From Gillisia sp. UBA3175 (GTDB taxonomy: Bacteria > Bacteroidota > Bacteroidia > Flavobacteriales > Flavobacteriaceae): DNA of 64,000 nt. Numbering within the stretch: the stretch's first letter is position 1; every line of letters begins with the position of its first letter. The notes beneath the pieces are model-generated. The model made no database searches, was not told where the DNA came from, and saw only the letters and a program-made list of their open reading frames with translations. Of this stretch, positions 28,718 through 37,573 are shown in pieces. The stretch covers positions 114,780 through 178,779 of the forward strand of contig DEXV01000006.1 in the NCBI GenBank assembly GCA_002364325.1, in the 5' to 3' direction. A program made the position numbers and the translations under genes.

Positions 28718-29422
28718 ATGAGGCACCTGATATTACTAATTATTATGTTTGCTTTTTCCAAATCTACTGTAGCCCAAACCTTTGAAATAGGACCATTTAT
28801 TGGTGGAGCTAATTACATTGGAGATGTAGGTAAATCCTCTTTCGTTAATCCCAATACTTTAGTTGGAGGTGCAATTGCAAAATGGAACAGAAGTGAAAGA
28901 CATAGTTTTAGATTTACTTTATTGTACGCAAATATTGAGGCAGATGATGCTAAATCTAATGAAGTAAGAAGACAGGAAAGAGGTTATAGTTTTAATAATC
29001 ATATAGCCGAAGCATCTTTAGGAATAGAGTTCAATTTCTGGTCATTCGATCTTAATGATGCATATATACAAGGCACCCCATATCTTTACACCGGGATTAC
29101 CTATTTTAATAATAAGCACCATTACCTAAGTGCAGATCTTCCTAACAAAGGAGTTTTAGAGCCACAGGCCAATAATTATGATTTTGCTATCCCGTTGATT
29201 TTTGGATACAAACAAACTTTTACCCCTAAAATAATTGGAGCTGCAGAAATCGGTGTACGTTATTCTTTTACAGATAACATGGACGGTAGCAATCCTCAAG
29301 AATTGCTCGGGAGAAGAGATCCTCCAAGAGAATTTGGAAATACGAATACAAAAGACTGGTATGTTTTCTCTGGTATAACCTTAACGTTTACCTTTGGAAA
29401 AAAACCATGTTATTGCAGATAA
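28718..29422 (+). CDS. DUF6089-type outer-membrane beta-barrel protein
   Basis: 234 residues with a signal peptide (about 1-19, FSKSTVAQ) and a small beta-barrel of aromatic-alternating strands (FEIGPFIGGANYIGDVGK...). The pattern and the place just upstream of uppS match the DUF6089 family conserved in Bacteroidota. Function unknown; the neighbourhood of bamA and skp points to outer-membrane assembly. It ends 4 nt before the uppS start. Confidence 0.8.
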   Translation: MRHLILLIIMFAFSKSTVAQTFEIGPFIGGANYIGDVGKSSFVNPNTLVGGAIAKWNRSERHSFRFTLLYANIEADDAKSNEVRRQERGYSFNNHIAEASLGIEFNFWSFDLNDAYIQGTPYLYTGITYFNNKHHYLSADLPNKGVLEPQANNYDFAIPLIFGYKQTFTPKIIGAAEIGVRYSFTDNMDGSNPQELLGRRDPPREFGNTNTKDWYVFSGITLTFTFGKKPCYCR

Positions 29423-29426
29423 TAAG

Positions 29427-30164
29427 ATGTTCAAAGAAAAGATCAATCTAGACAGTTTACCTAAACACATTTCTATTATAATGGATGGGAATGGTAGATG
29501 GGCAAAACAAAAAGGCTTTTTGAGAGCTTTTGGACATGAAGAAGGTACAAAAGCGGTTCGTGACGTTGTAGAAGGAGCTGCAGAATTAGGTGTCAAAAAT
29601 CTTACCCTTTACGCTTTTTCTACAGAAAATTGGAATAGACCAAAGTTAGAAGTAGACACTCTTATGCGACTACTCGTCTCTTCCTTGAAAAAGGAAATAA
29701 AAACACTTTTAAAGAATAATATTAAGCTTAATGCGATAGGAAATTTGAAAAGTTTACCTAAAAAAGCGCAGAAAGAACTTAACGAAGTAATTGAGAAAAC
29801 TAAGGCAAACTCTAGAATGACACTTACCCTTGCTTTAAGCTATGGATCTAGGGAAGAATTAATACACGTGGTAAAGGAGATTAGCCTTAAAGTAAAAAAT
29901 GAGGAATTATCTACAGAAGCTATTGATGAATCAATTATAAATCAGCATCTTTACACCCAAAATTTACCCGACGTAGATTTGCTAATTCGAACCAGCGGTG
30001 AACAACGAATTAGTAACTTTTTGCTTTGGCAAATAGCATACGCAGAATTATATTTTAGCAATATTCTATGGCCAGATTTTCGAAGAGAAGATCTATATGA
30101 GGCCATTTATAATTATCAAACGAGAGAACGAAGATTTGGAAAAACCAGTGAGCAGATTAGTTAG
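29427..30164 (+). CDS. uppS: Isoprenyl (undecaprenyl) diphosphate synthase
   Basis: cis-Prenyltransferase of 245 residues making the C55 lipid carrier for peptidoglycan and LPS. Catalytic Asp20 lies in IIMDGNGRWAKQKG; LYAFSTENW and RTSGEQRISNFLLWQ are the other family blocks. The open frame extends to 29394, overlapping DUF6089 by 29 bases, but MFKEKINLDSLPKHI from the ATG at 29427 is the natural start. bamA begins 7 nt later. Confidence 0.97.
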   Translation: MFKEKINLDSLPKHISIIMDGNGRWAKQKGFLRAFGHEEGTKAVRDVVEGAAELGVKNLTLYAFSTENWNRPKLEVDTLMRLLVSSLKKEIKTLLKNNIKLNAIGNLKSLPKKAQKELNEVIEKTKANSRMTLTLALSYGSREELIHVVKEISLKVKNEELSTEAIDESIINQHLYTQNLPDVDLLIRTSGEQRISNFLLWQIAYAELYFSNILWPDFRREDLYEAIYNYQTRERRFGKTSEQIS

Positions 30165-30171
30165 AACAAGC

Positions 30172-32808
30172 ATGTCAAAAAAGTTTTTAAGCCTTTTGGC
30201 ATTTTGTTTTTTGTATACCCTATCATTTCAGGCACAAGATTTACCGCTAGGTAACGGGAATAAATATACAATAGGAAAAATAGAAGTTTCAGGTACAGTT
30301 AGTTATAATGAACAAACCGTTATTGCTTATACCGGATTAAAATCTGGGGAAGAGCTCTATATTCCAGGAGATAAATTAAGTAAGATCTTAAAGAAGCTTT
30401 GGGATCTAGGATTGTTTAGCGATATTAATATTTATATTACAAATATAGATGGCGATGTTGCCGATCTAGAACTAGAGATCCAGGAAGTTCCAGAACTAGC
30501 TTCAGTAAGAGTTCAAGGGATCAAAAAGAAAGCTGATCAGGAAGAACTTATCAAAGAGAACAATCTTACTCCAGGCGCAAAGATCACCGAAAACCTGACC
30601 ACTACCACCAAGAATTATATTGAAAATAAATATAAAAAAGAAGGTTACTTCAATACTAAAGTCGCTATAAATACTACTGAAGTGGTAGATACTGTTGCTT
30701 CCAACAAAGTTAACATGGTAGTGAATGTGGACCGTGGAGAAAAAGTAAAGGTTAGCGATATCGAATTTATTGGTAATGAGAAGATGAGTGATGCCACTCT
30801 AAAAGGCGCCATGAAAAACACCAAAGAGAAGAATTTCTTTAGGGTATGGAAACGTTCAAAATTCAATTATAAAGATTTTGAAACAGATAAAGTTGCCATC
30901 GTAAACAAATACAAGGAAAAAGGATATAGAGATGCTAGAATTATATCTGACACGTTAATTGTTAAGGATGCAGAAACCGTTGCATTACAGTTACAAGTAG
31001 AAGAAGGAAACAAACATTATATAGGAAATATAGATTTTGTTGGAAATGTTGTTTATTCAGATGATCTTTTAAAAAGAGCCTTGGGGATTCAAAAAGGAGA
31101 TGTCTATAATGGAGTATTACTTAATAAGCGTATTTCTGATAATTCTAAACCAGATGCAGATGATATCGCCAATCTTTATAAGAATAACGGTTACTTATTT
31201 GCACAAATAAATACCGTCGAGACAACCGTATATAATGATACTATAGATTTTGAAATTAGAATTATTGAAGGGAAAGAAGCCTATTTTAATAAAATTAGTC
31301 TTGTTGGAAATACTAAGACAAAAGATCATGTCGTGTATCGTGAATTACGCACTAAGCCAGGGCAAAAATATAGTCAGGAGAATGTAATTAGAACTATAAG
31401 AGAATTAGGACAATTAGGATTTTTTGACGCTGAGAATATTCAACCAAACTTTAAGAACGTAGATCCAAATAGCGGAACTTTAGATATGGAGTATGCTGTT
31501 ACCGAAGCTGGAGCAAGTCAAATTGAATTGCAAGGTGGTTACGGTGGTGGAGGGTTCATTGGAACTTTAGGATTGTCCTTTAATAACTTCTCACTTGCCG
31601 GGATCTTCGATAAAGAAGCCTATAAACCAATCCCAATGGGAGATGGTCAAAAACTTTCCTTAAGAGCCCAAGCAAGTATCTATTACCAGACCTACAGCTT
31701 ATCGTTCGTAGAACCATGGTTAGGTGGTAAGAAACCAAAAAGTCTTTCTACCTCATTCTCCTATACTAGACAATTCTTGTTTGATCCTCAAAAACGAAGA
31801 GCAGACAGATCAAGAAGTTTTGATATTTTAGGAGTTAATGTTGGTTTAGCAAAAAGATTAAAATGGCCAGACAACTATTTCACACTTTCTCAGGCAATAG
31901 GATTTCAGCGTTACGATCTAAATAACTACAACACTGGGTTATTTACTTTTGGAGATGGTTTTTCTAACAACTTAACTTATACTATTGGTCTAAGTAGAGA
32001 TAGCCAGGGTATCAACCCTATTTTCCCTACGTATGGATCTCAGTTTAATTTTATAGCCAAATTCACACCCCCATATTCACTTTGGAATGGAACAGATTAT
32101 TACGATCTGGAGAACCAAAGAGAATTCCAGTTAGAAGATGAGAATGGAAACTTAATAAATTCAAGAGGTTTTAGATTAAGAGAAGGGGAAAGTCCTGTTG
32201 GAGATCAAGCTAAAATAGATCAGGAAAAGTTTAAATGGTTAGAATTTTATAAAGTTAAGTTTGACGCTTCATTATACTCCACTTTATTCAGCTTTAGTTC
32301 AAAAAGTAATTTAGTTCTAAAAACACGTGTAGAATACGGTTTCCTTGGAGCTTACAGCAGTGAACGCGGAATTCCACCTTTCGAGCGTTTTTACTTAGGA
32401 GGAGATGGAATGGGAGCATTTAGTATGGACGGTAGAGAGAACATTGCGTTAAGAGGATATCCTAACCAATCTTTAGTGCCTTTGGATAGAACAAGTCTAA
32501 GTCAAGCAACTAATCAAGATGGAGCAGTGATCTATAATAAATACTCTTTGGAATTAAGATTTCCTATTACCTTGAAACCAATGGCATCTATTTATGCTCT
32601 TACTTTCTTGGAGGCTGGGGCATCTTATGACAATTTTAGAGACTTTAATCCGTTTCAATTAAATAGGTCTGCAGGAGCTGGATTGAGAATTTTTATGCCT
32701 CAATTCGGGCTGCTTGGAATTGACTTCGGTTATGGGTTCGATCCTATACCAGGTCAATTTACACCTAATGGATGGGAAACTCACTTTATAATCGGGCAGC
32801 AGTTCTAG
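30172..32808 (+). CDS. bamA: Outer-membrane assembly factor BamA
   Basis: 878 residues: signal peptide (ending about FQAQ), a series of POTRA domains (about 25-450; e.g. KIEVSGTVSYNEQTVIAYTGL, KVSDIEFIGNEKMSDATLKG) and a C-terminal Omp85 barrel with the GGYGGGGFIGTLGLSF entry and FERFYLGGDG...LRGY lid-loop block. It ends in Phe, as barrel proteins do. The open frame starts at 30097 inside uppS; the ATG at 30172 opens a proper signal peptide. Essential for inserting outer-membrane proteins. Confidence 0.97.
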   Translation: MSKKFLSLLAFCFLYTLSFQAQDLPLGNGNKYTIGKIEVSGTVSYNEQTVIAYTGLKSGEELYIPGDKLSKILKKLWDLGLFSDINIYITNIDGDVADLELEIQEVPELASVRVQGIKKKADQEELIKENNLTPGAKITENLTTTTKNYIENKYKKEGYFNTKVAINTTEVVDTVASNKVNMVVNVDRGEKVKVSDIEFIGNEKMSDATLKGAMKNTKEKNFFRVWKRSKFNYKDFETDKVAIVNKYKEKGYRDARIISDTLIVKDAETVALQLQVEEGNKHYIGNIDFVGNVVYSDDLLKRALGIQKGDVYNGVLLNKRISDNSKPDADDIANLYKNNGYLFAQINTVETTVYNDTIDFEIRIIEGKEAYFNKISLVGNTKTKDHVVYRELRTKPGQKYSQENVIRTIRELGQLGFFDAENIQPNFKNVDPNSGTLDMEYAVTEAGASQIELQGGYGGGGFIGTLGLSFNNFSLAGIFDKEAYKPIPMGDGQKLSLRAQASIYYQTYSLSFVEPWLGGKKPKSLSTSFSYTRQFLFDPQKRRADRSRSFDILGVNVGLAKRLKWPDNYFTLSQAIGFQRYDLNNYNTGLFTFGDGFSNNLTYTIGLSRDSQGINPIFPTYGSQFNFIAKFTPPYSLWNGTDYYDLENQREFQLEDENGNLINSRGFRLREGESPVGDQAKIDQEKFKWLEFYKVKFDASLYSTLFSFSSKSNLVLKTRVEYGFLGAYSSERGIPPFERFYLGGDGMGAFSMDGRENIALRGYPNQSLVPLDRTSLSQATNQDGAVIYNKYSLELRFPITLKPMASIYALTFLEAGASYDNFRDFNPFQLNRSAGAGLRIFMPQFGLLGIDFGYGFDPIPGQFTPNGWETHFIIGQQF

Positions 32809-32839
32809 GTTTGGCACGATTATTTCTAATAGCAATACT

Positions 32840-33664
32840 ATGAAACGCCAAGTTTTTATTCTTCTAGTTTATTTAGCAGGATTTCAGCCATTAGTTCAGG
32901 CTCAGAAACCAAATAGAATAGCCTATATAGATATGGAATTCATTTTGGCAAATGTCCCTGAATACCAAGAAGCTTCGGCCCAATTGGAAGAAAGAGTTCA
33001 GCAATGGAAAACCCAATTAGATGGCGATCTTAATAGAGTTGAAGGAATGAAGATCTCACTGGAACAAGAAAGACCTTTATTAACAAAGGAACTTATTGAA
33101 GAGCGAGAAGCAGTGATAGCTTTTGAAGAATCTAAGATTGCAGAATATCAACAAAAACGTTTTGGAGCAAATGGTGATTTTATCCTTCAGAAAAAACAAT
33201 TGATCCAGCCAATTCAGGATCAAGTTTTTAATGCAATTCAGGAAATAGGGACCCAGCGCAATTATGATTATATTTTTGACAGAACATCCGATGTTGGTAT
33301 GGTTTTTTCAGCAGAAAAACATAATATAAGTGATCAAGTTTTAAGAACCATTACAAGAGCATCTAAAAGAGAGCAGCTGAGTTCTAAAGATGAAATTGAA
33401 GAAATGGAAGTTGAAGAGAATAGAACGGTAGAAGAGGATACGGAAATTGAAGAAAAAGCGCAAGCTGTAAAAGCGGTTCAGGATGAACGCGCAGCTTTAA
33501 TTGAAGCTAGAAAAAAAGAAAAAGATTCTATTAGAGAAGTAAAGCAAAGAGAATTTGATGAAAGACGTGCCGCCATTTTAGCAGAACGCCAACGTAAGAA
33601 AGACTCTATAGATACTGCCAGACAGAAAAAAATTGAAGATATTAAAAAGAAAGATAACGATTAA
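32840..33664 (+). CDS. OmpH/Skp-family periplasmic chaperone with charged tail
   Basis: 274 residues, signal peptide ending QAQ at about residue 21. The Skp-like core (RIAYIDMEFILANVPEYQEA..., long coiled helices) ends near residue 170; beyond it lies a roughly 100-residue highly charged extension with repeated RKKDSI-like units that is absent from the next gene. Skp proteins shield unfolded outer-membrane proteins; the gene is 31 nt after bamA. Confidence 0.88.
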   Translation: MKRQVFILLVYLAGFQPLVQAQKPNRIAYIDMEFILANVPEYQEASAQLEERVQQWKTQLDGDLNRVEGMKISLEQERPLLTKELIEEREAVIAFEESKIAEYQQKRFGANGDFILQKKQLIQPIQDQVFNAIQEIGTQRNYDYIFDRTSDVGMVFSAEKHNISDQVLRTITRASKREQLSSKDEIEEMEVEENRTVEEDTEIEEKAQAVKAVQDERAALIEARKKEKDSIREVKQREFDERRAAILAERQRKKDSIDTARQKKIEDIKKKDND

Positions 33665-33708
33665 CAAATAACGCAAACCTTTAACCCTTAACAATTAATA
33701 CATTACAA

Positions 33709-34218
33709 ATGAAACAATTTAGAACCCTTTTTATAGCAGTAGCTTTAATGATTGGAGCAACAGCTTTTACAAATGCTCAATCTAAAGTTGCTCACATTGC
33801 CTCACAAGAATTAGTTGAAACTATGCCTTCTTACAAAGAAGCTATGGGACAATTAGAAAAATTGCAAAAAACCTACGATGCAGAGATCAGAGATATGATG
33901 ACTGAAGCTCAAAAAACTATGCAACGTTACGAATCTGAAGCTGCTACAAAGACAGAAGAAGAAAACGCAAAAAGAGCTCAAGAATTACAAGGAACTCAAA
34001 GAAGAATTCAAGAACACGGACAAAAAGCACAACAAGATCTACAGAAAAAAGAACTTGACCTTTTAAAGCCAGTGTACGAAAAAGCTCGTGTTGCTATCCA
34101 AAAAGTTGCAAGAGCAAAAGGATACGATTACGTTTTAGACTCTTCTAATGGAGCCGGAGTGATCATGGCAGATGGTTATAATTTAATGCCAGATGTAAAG
34201 AAAGAATTAGGAATGTAA
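33709..34218 (+). CDS. OmpH/Skp-family periplasmic chaperone
   Basis: 169 residues of normal Skp size: signal peptide (ending TNAQ) then KVAHIASQELVETMPSYKEAMGQL and long coiled-coil arms. A paralogue of the gene 44 nt upstream, without its charged tail. Last gene before a strong terminator. Confidence 0.92.
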   Translation: MKQFRTLFIAVALMIGATAFTNAQSKVAHIASQELVETMPSYKEAMGQLEKLQKTYDAEIRDMMTEAQKTMQRYESEAATKTEEENAKRAQELQGTQRRIQEHGQKAQQDLQKKELDLLKPVYEKARVAIQKVARAKGYDYVLDSSNGAGVIMADGYNLMPDVKKELGM

Positions 34219-34240
34219 TATTTTCTAAATAATATTTCTA

Positions 34241-34270
34241 AAAACTGCGCTTCCTTGAAGCGCAGTTTTT
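34241..34270 (+). terminator. Terminator of the bamA-ompH operon
   Basis: AAAACTGCGCTTC / GAAGCGCAGTTTT, 13-bp stem with loop CTT and a T-run, 23 nt after the second ompH stop. Confidence 0.95.
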
Positions 34271-34277
34271 ATTTTTG
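34270..34277 (+). promoter_or_regulatory. murI -7 box
   Basis: TATTTTTG directly at the end of the preceding terminator T-run and only 5 nt before the first murI ATG. No TTTG at -33. If used, the mRNA would be nearly leaderless. Confidence 0.4.
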
Positions 34278-34282
34278 TACTA

Positions 34283-35077
34283 ATGAGTAATATGAACCCA
34301 ATTGGTTTTTTCGATTCTGGCGTAGGCGGCACTTCCATTTGGAAAGAGGTTGTGCAGTTACTTCCATTTGAAAATAGCATCTATCTATCCGATAGTAGAA
34401 ATGCGCCCTATGGAGAAAAACCCATTCAGGAGATCGTTGCCCTAAGCAAGAAGAATACCGAGAAACTTATAGCAATGGGTTGTAAAATAGTTGTGGTAGC
34501 ATGCAATACTGCAACCACCAATGCAATCCAAATTTTGCGAGACACCTACCCTATTCCTATTATTGGTATCGAGCCTGCAATTAAACCGGCAGCCTTAAAA
34601 TCGAAGACAAAATCTATAGGTATTCTTGCAACCAAAGGAACATTGTCTAGTGAATTATTTCATAAGACCTCAGAGTTATATTCAGAAAATATAGCGATTA
34701 CAGAAGTTATTGGTAATGGTTTAGTGGCACTAATTGAAGAAGGGAAACAGAATTCAGAAGAAATAAAGATCTCTTTAAGAAGATTGCTAAAACCTATGTT
34801 AGATGCCAAAATAGATTATTTGGTATTAGGATGCAGTCATTACCCTTATTTGCTTCCCGTTCTCACAGAATTACTTCCAGAACAGGTTACAATAATAGAC
34901 TCTGGCGAAGCAGTAGCTAGACAAACAAAAAACGTGTTGGAAGATCATGAACTTAGAAGTTCAAATAAAGAAATTTCACAGCACTTGCTGTATAGCAATT
35001 CCAATCCAGCAGTTTTAGGCAATTTAATTAATGCTGAAAACCATTCCAACTGGAAAGTGGAATATCTAGACTTCTAA
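34283..35077 (+). CDS. murI: Glutamate racemase
   Basis: 264 residues; makes D-glutamate for peptidoglycan. N-terminal GFFDSGVGGTSIWKE, and the two catalytic cysteines Cys74 (VACNTATTN) and Cys184 (LGCSHYPYL). The first ATG is at 34283; a second in-frame ATG (34292, MNPIGFFDSG) would also fit the family and leave more leader. It converges on the PorP/SprF gene, overlapping it by 4 bases. Confidence 0.97.
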   Translation: MSNMNPIGFFDSGVGGTSIWKEVVQLLPFENSIYLSDSRNAPYGEKPIQEIVALSKKNTEKLIAMGCKIVVVACNTATTNAIQILRDTYPIPIIGIEPAIKPAALKSKTKSIGILATKGTLSSELFHKTSELYSENIAITEVIGNGLVALIEEGKQNSEEIKISLRRLLKPMLDAKIDYLVLGCSHYPYLLPVLTELLPEQVTIIDSGEAVARQTKNVLEDHELRSSNKEISQHLLYSNSNPAVLGNLINAENHSNWKVEYLDF

Positions 35078-36072
35078 TTTATCGCAGGACATTTACAATC
35101 GTAACGCGCTCTATTCTCTCCGAAGTTATAGCCTAAAGTAATTTGATGAAAACCGCTATTAGAAAGAACGATAGAGTTTATCTGATGCGAATAGGTATAC
35201 GCGAAAAGAAATCTCTTATAATCAAAACCAACAAAAGGTGTTATGTATTGCAATTGCTGATTCTTTACTTCAGTTCCATCGGTAGTATACTCGGCTCCTT
35301 CAAAACTTCGTCTATAGGAAAATCCTCCCCAGAGATCACCCAATTCTAAACTTCTATAAATTTTGAAATTTGCATCAATAGATTTTTCGGCAGTCTGGTC
35401 TCTCATCTGAAACAAGATTGAAGGCTCATAACTCCAATCGCTATTATATTTAGAAATGACATATCCGGTAGAAAATAGATATTTTCGCTGATTATTAGGA
35501 ACCGCATCTGAATAGAATAATTCCCGTCTTACAGGCAAAATATTCTTGGCTGTAGCGTGAGCATAAAAATCCAGATAATAATAAGACATCCCCACATCCA
35601 TATTTGCATAGATATCGGAGGGATTTCCTCCTCCTATTAAAGGGTCAAATTCTGTAAAGCCCGATTGATCTAAACTATGTTGAATAACTCCTACACTTAT
35701 CCCAAAGGAAAATTGATTAAGATCTAGTTCACTTCTAGAAAGCAATAAGTGGTAAGCCGCTGTAGCATATATTCCTTGTTTGGAATAATTACCATTCTTA
35801 TCGTTAAACAAAATTCCACCCAAACCTATTTTCTCACCTAATCTTCCATTTATGCTAAATGTTTGTAAACTTGGTGCCTCTTTTACGTCGAACCATTGCT
35901 GGCGAGCGGTTAATCTAATTTTATTGAAATTGGCAGCACCTGCCATAGATGGATGCAGCAAGTATAGATTATCTGTTAAATAATCTGAATAGGTAGGAAT
36001 AATCTCTTGTGCCTGAATCCACGAAGTATCGATCAAGCAGTATAAAATAGCTATTGCAACTTTTAATTTCAA
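35074..36072 (-). CDS. PorP/SprF family T9SS outer-membrane protein
   Basis: 332 residues, signal peptide (ending WIQAQ), then the family start PTYSDYLTDNLYLLHPSMAGAANFNKIRLTARQQW and a C-terminal beta-barrel ending in a Cys-containing RARYDCKCPAIN tail. PorP/SprF proteins hold or translocate specific T9SS cargo at the cell surface and usually sit next to a large adhesin gene. No such adhesin is next to this copy. Confidence 0.92.
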   Translation of the reverse strand: MKLKVAIAILYCLIDTSWIQAQEIIPTYSDYLTDNLYLLHPSMAGAANFNKIRLTARQQWFDVKEAPSLQTFSINGRLGEKIGLGGILFNDKNGNYSKQGIYATAAYHLLLSRSELDLNQFSFGISVGVIQHSLDQSGFTEFDPLIGGGNPSDIYANMDVGMSYYYLDFYAHATAKNILPVRRELFYSDAVPNNQRKYLFSTGYVISKYNSDWSYEPSILFQMRDQTAEKSIDANFKIYRSLELGDLWGGFSYRRSFEGAEYTTDGTEVKNQQLQYITPFVGFDYKRFLFAYTYSHQINSIVLSNSGFHQITLGYNFGENRARYDCKCPAIN

Positions 36073-36105
36073 TTTTGAGATTGCAGTTAGGAAATAAGAA
36101 TGTTT

Positions 36106-36113
36106 TATCTTTG
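36106..36113 (+). promoter_or_regulatory. Distal -7 box upstream of Nfu gene
   Basis: TATCTTTG with ATTG 22 nt upstream. It would give a leader of about 100 nt to the Nfu gene. A second -7 box (TAATTTTG) lies at 36203-36210, only 10 nt before the ATG. Confidence 0.4.
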
Positions 36114-36220
36114 TAATTTTTGATTAATATCTAATAAGCAAAGCCTATTCTTTAAACCTGAATATCAACGGTAAATATATAGATTACCGCACTTAGTTTT
36201 AGTAATTTTGCATCAAAATA

Positions 36221-37153
36221 ATGAAAATGAATCCATATACTGTTAATATAGAACCTACTTCGAATTCTGCTATTGTAAAATTTGAAACCAATCAATTCCT
36301 CACAAGACATGAAAGTTTTGAGTTTGGAAATATTGAAGAAGCCCAAAAATCACCTTTAGCGCAACAATTATTTCATTTACCCTTCGTGAAAACGGTTTTT
36401 ATAGCACAAAATTTTATTGCGATAGAGAAGTATAATATTATTGAATGGGCAGACGTTCAGGATGAAGTTGCAGATCAGTTAAAGGAATATTTAAATTCTG
36501 GTGCAACCATTATTAAAGCAGAAAATACTACAGAACCTTCTAAAAAAGTTCCCGTGACTGTTTATGCTGAAACAACTCCTAACCCATCGGTTATGAGGTT
36601 TGTTGCAAACAAAAAACTAGTGATAGCTCCTACAGAATTTAAAAATATTGATGCTACTAAAAATGCACCTATAGCTCGCGAGTTGTTCAATTTTCCATTT
36701 GTGAAAGAAGTATTTATAGATGAGAATTATATTTCCATCAACAAATATGACGTGGCCGAATGGAATGACATCGCCATGGAATTGCGTGAATTCATCACTA
36801 AATACATTCAGGCAGGAAAGGATATTGTTTTAAAAGAAAGCCTTAAATCGGTGCCAGATAATTCAATAAGCACAGAGCAGGCAAATGTTTCGGTTTCTAA
36901 AGAAAATTTAGATCCGGTTTCCCAACAGGTGATAGATATTTTGGAAGAGTATATTAAACCTGCTGTTGCAAGTGATGGTGGAAATATTATGTTCGATTCT
37001 TATAATGAAGAAACCAAAACGGTAAAAGTTATTCTGCAAGGTGCTTGTAGTGGATGTCCATCCTCTACTGCGACTTTAAAAAACGGAATCGAAACCATGA
37101 TGCGGGATATGCTTGCTGGCAAAGTGGACTATGTAGAAGCCGTTAATGGATAA
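36221..37153 (+). CDS. Nfu-type iron-sulfur scaffold/carrier with duplicated N domain
   Basis: 310 residues. Two consecutive Nfu N-terminal domains (about 5-95 and 110-205; the second begins ETTPNPSVMRFVANKK) precede a NifU C-terminal domain with the cluster-binding CxxC, Cys276 and Cys279 (ACSGCPSS). It carries and delivers Fe-S clusters; the link is to housekeeping assembly, not nitrogen fixation. ATGs at 36221 and 36227 are both possible. Confidence 0.92.
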   Translation: MKMNPYTVNIEPTSNSAIVKFETNQFLTRHESFEFGNIEEAQKSPLAQQLFHLPFVKTVFIAQNFIAIEKYNIIEWADVQDEVADQLKEYLNSGATIIKAENTTEPSKKVPVTVYAETTPNPSVMRFVANKKLVIAPTEFKNIDATKNAPIARELFNFPFVKEVFIDENYISINKYDVAEWNDIAMELREFITKYIQAGKDIVLKESLKSVPDNSISTEQANVSVSKENLDPVSQQVIDILEEYIKPAVASDGGNIMFDSYNEETKTVKVILQGACSGCPSSTATLKNGIETMMRDMLAGKVDYVEAVNG

Positions 37154-37259
37154 TTAACAAATTCCCAAATTCTGCCATTTAACATAGCTTTATAATCATA
37201 GCTTTTAATATTTTGTAATTTAGTTAGGTACTAATTAATAACCAATTAAAAGAAATATT

Positions 37260-37460
37260 ATGCCTGTAATTAAAGTAATTGAAGTAATGGCAACCTCTAG
37301 TTCAGGTTGGGAAGATGCAGCTAAAAATGCTGTAAAGCATGCCGCTAAAACTGTTAAGAATATAAAGTCTGTATATGTTAAAGATCAAAGCGCTCGTGTT
37401 CAAGGTGAGAATCTAACAGAATATCGTGTAAATGTTAAAATTTCTTTTGAAGTGGATTGA
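37260..37460 (+). CDS. Dodecin family flavin-binding protein
   Basis: 66-residue protein with the dodecin pattern VIKVIEVMATSSSGWEDAAKNAVKHAAKTVKNIKS..., a beta-alpha-beta-beta unit that assembles into a 12-mer storing flavins (riboflavin/FMN) or CoA in other bacteria. Downstream lies an elaborate hairpin terminator. Expressed alone by the look of its flanks. Confidence 0.93.
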   Translation: MPVIKVIEVMATSSSGWEDAAKNAVKHAAKTVKNIKSVYVKDQSARVQGENLTEYRVNVKISFEVD

Positions 37461-37482
37461 TATTCAACTCAAAAGAAAAATT

Positions 37483-37540
37483 AGGCTAATAGTCCAAATT
37501 TAAGTCAGTGAGACGTAAATTGTGATTATTAGCCTTTTTC
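37483..37540 (+). terminator. Long three-step hairpin/terminator after dodecin gene
   Basis: Outer helix AGGCTAATA / TATTAGCCT, then helix AATTTA / TAAATT, then GTC / GAC with loop AGTGA, separated by small internal loops, followed by five Ts. Longer and more structured than the other terminators of the window. Confidence 0.7.
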
Positions 37541-37573
37541 GATTTATTCATTTTTTAAAATTCACTTTCATCA

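Noticed and set aside
36221..37153. NifU-type domain suggesting nitrogen fixation
   Set aside because: It is an Nfu carrier with Nfu-N domains; no nif genes are present.
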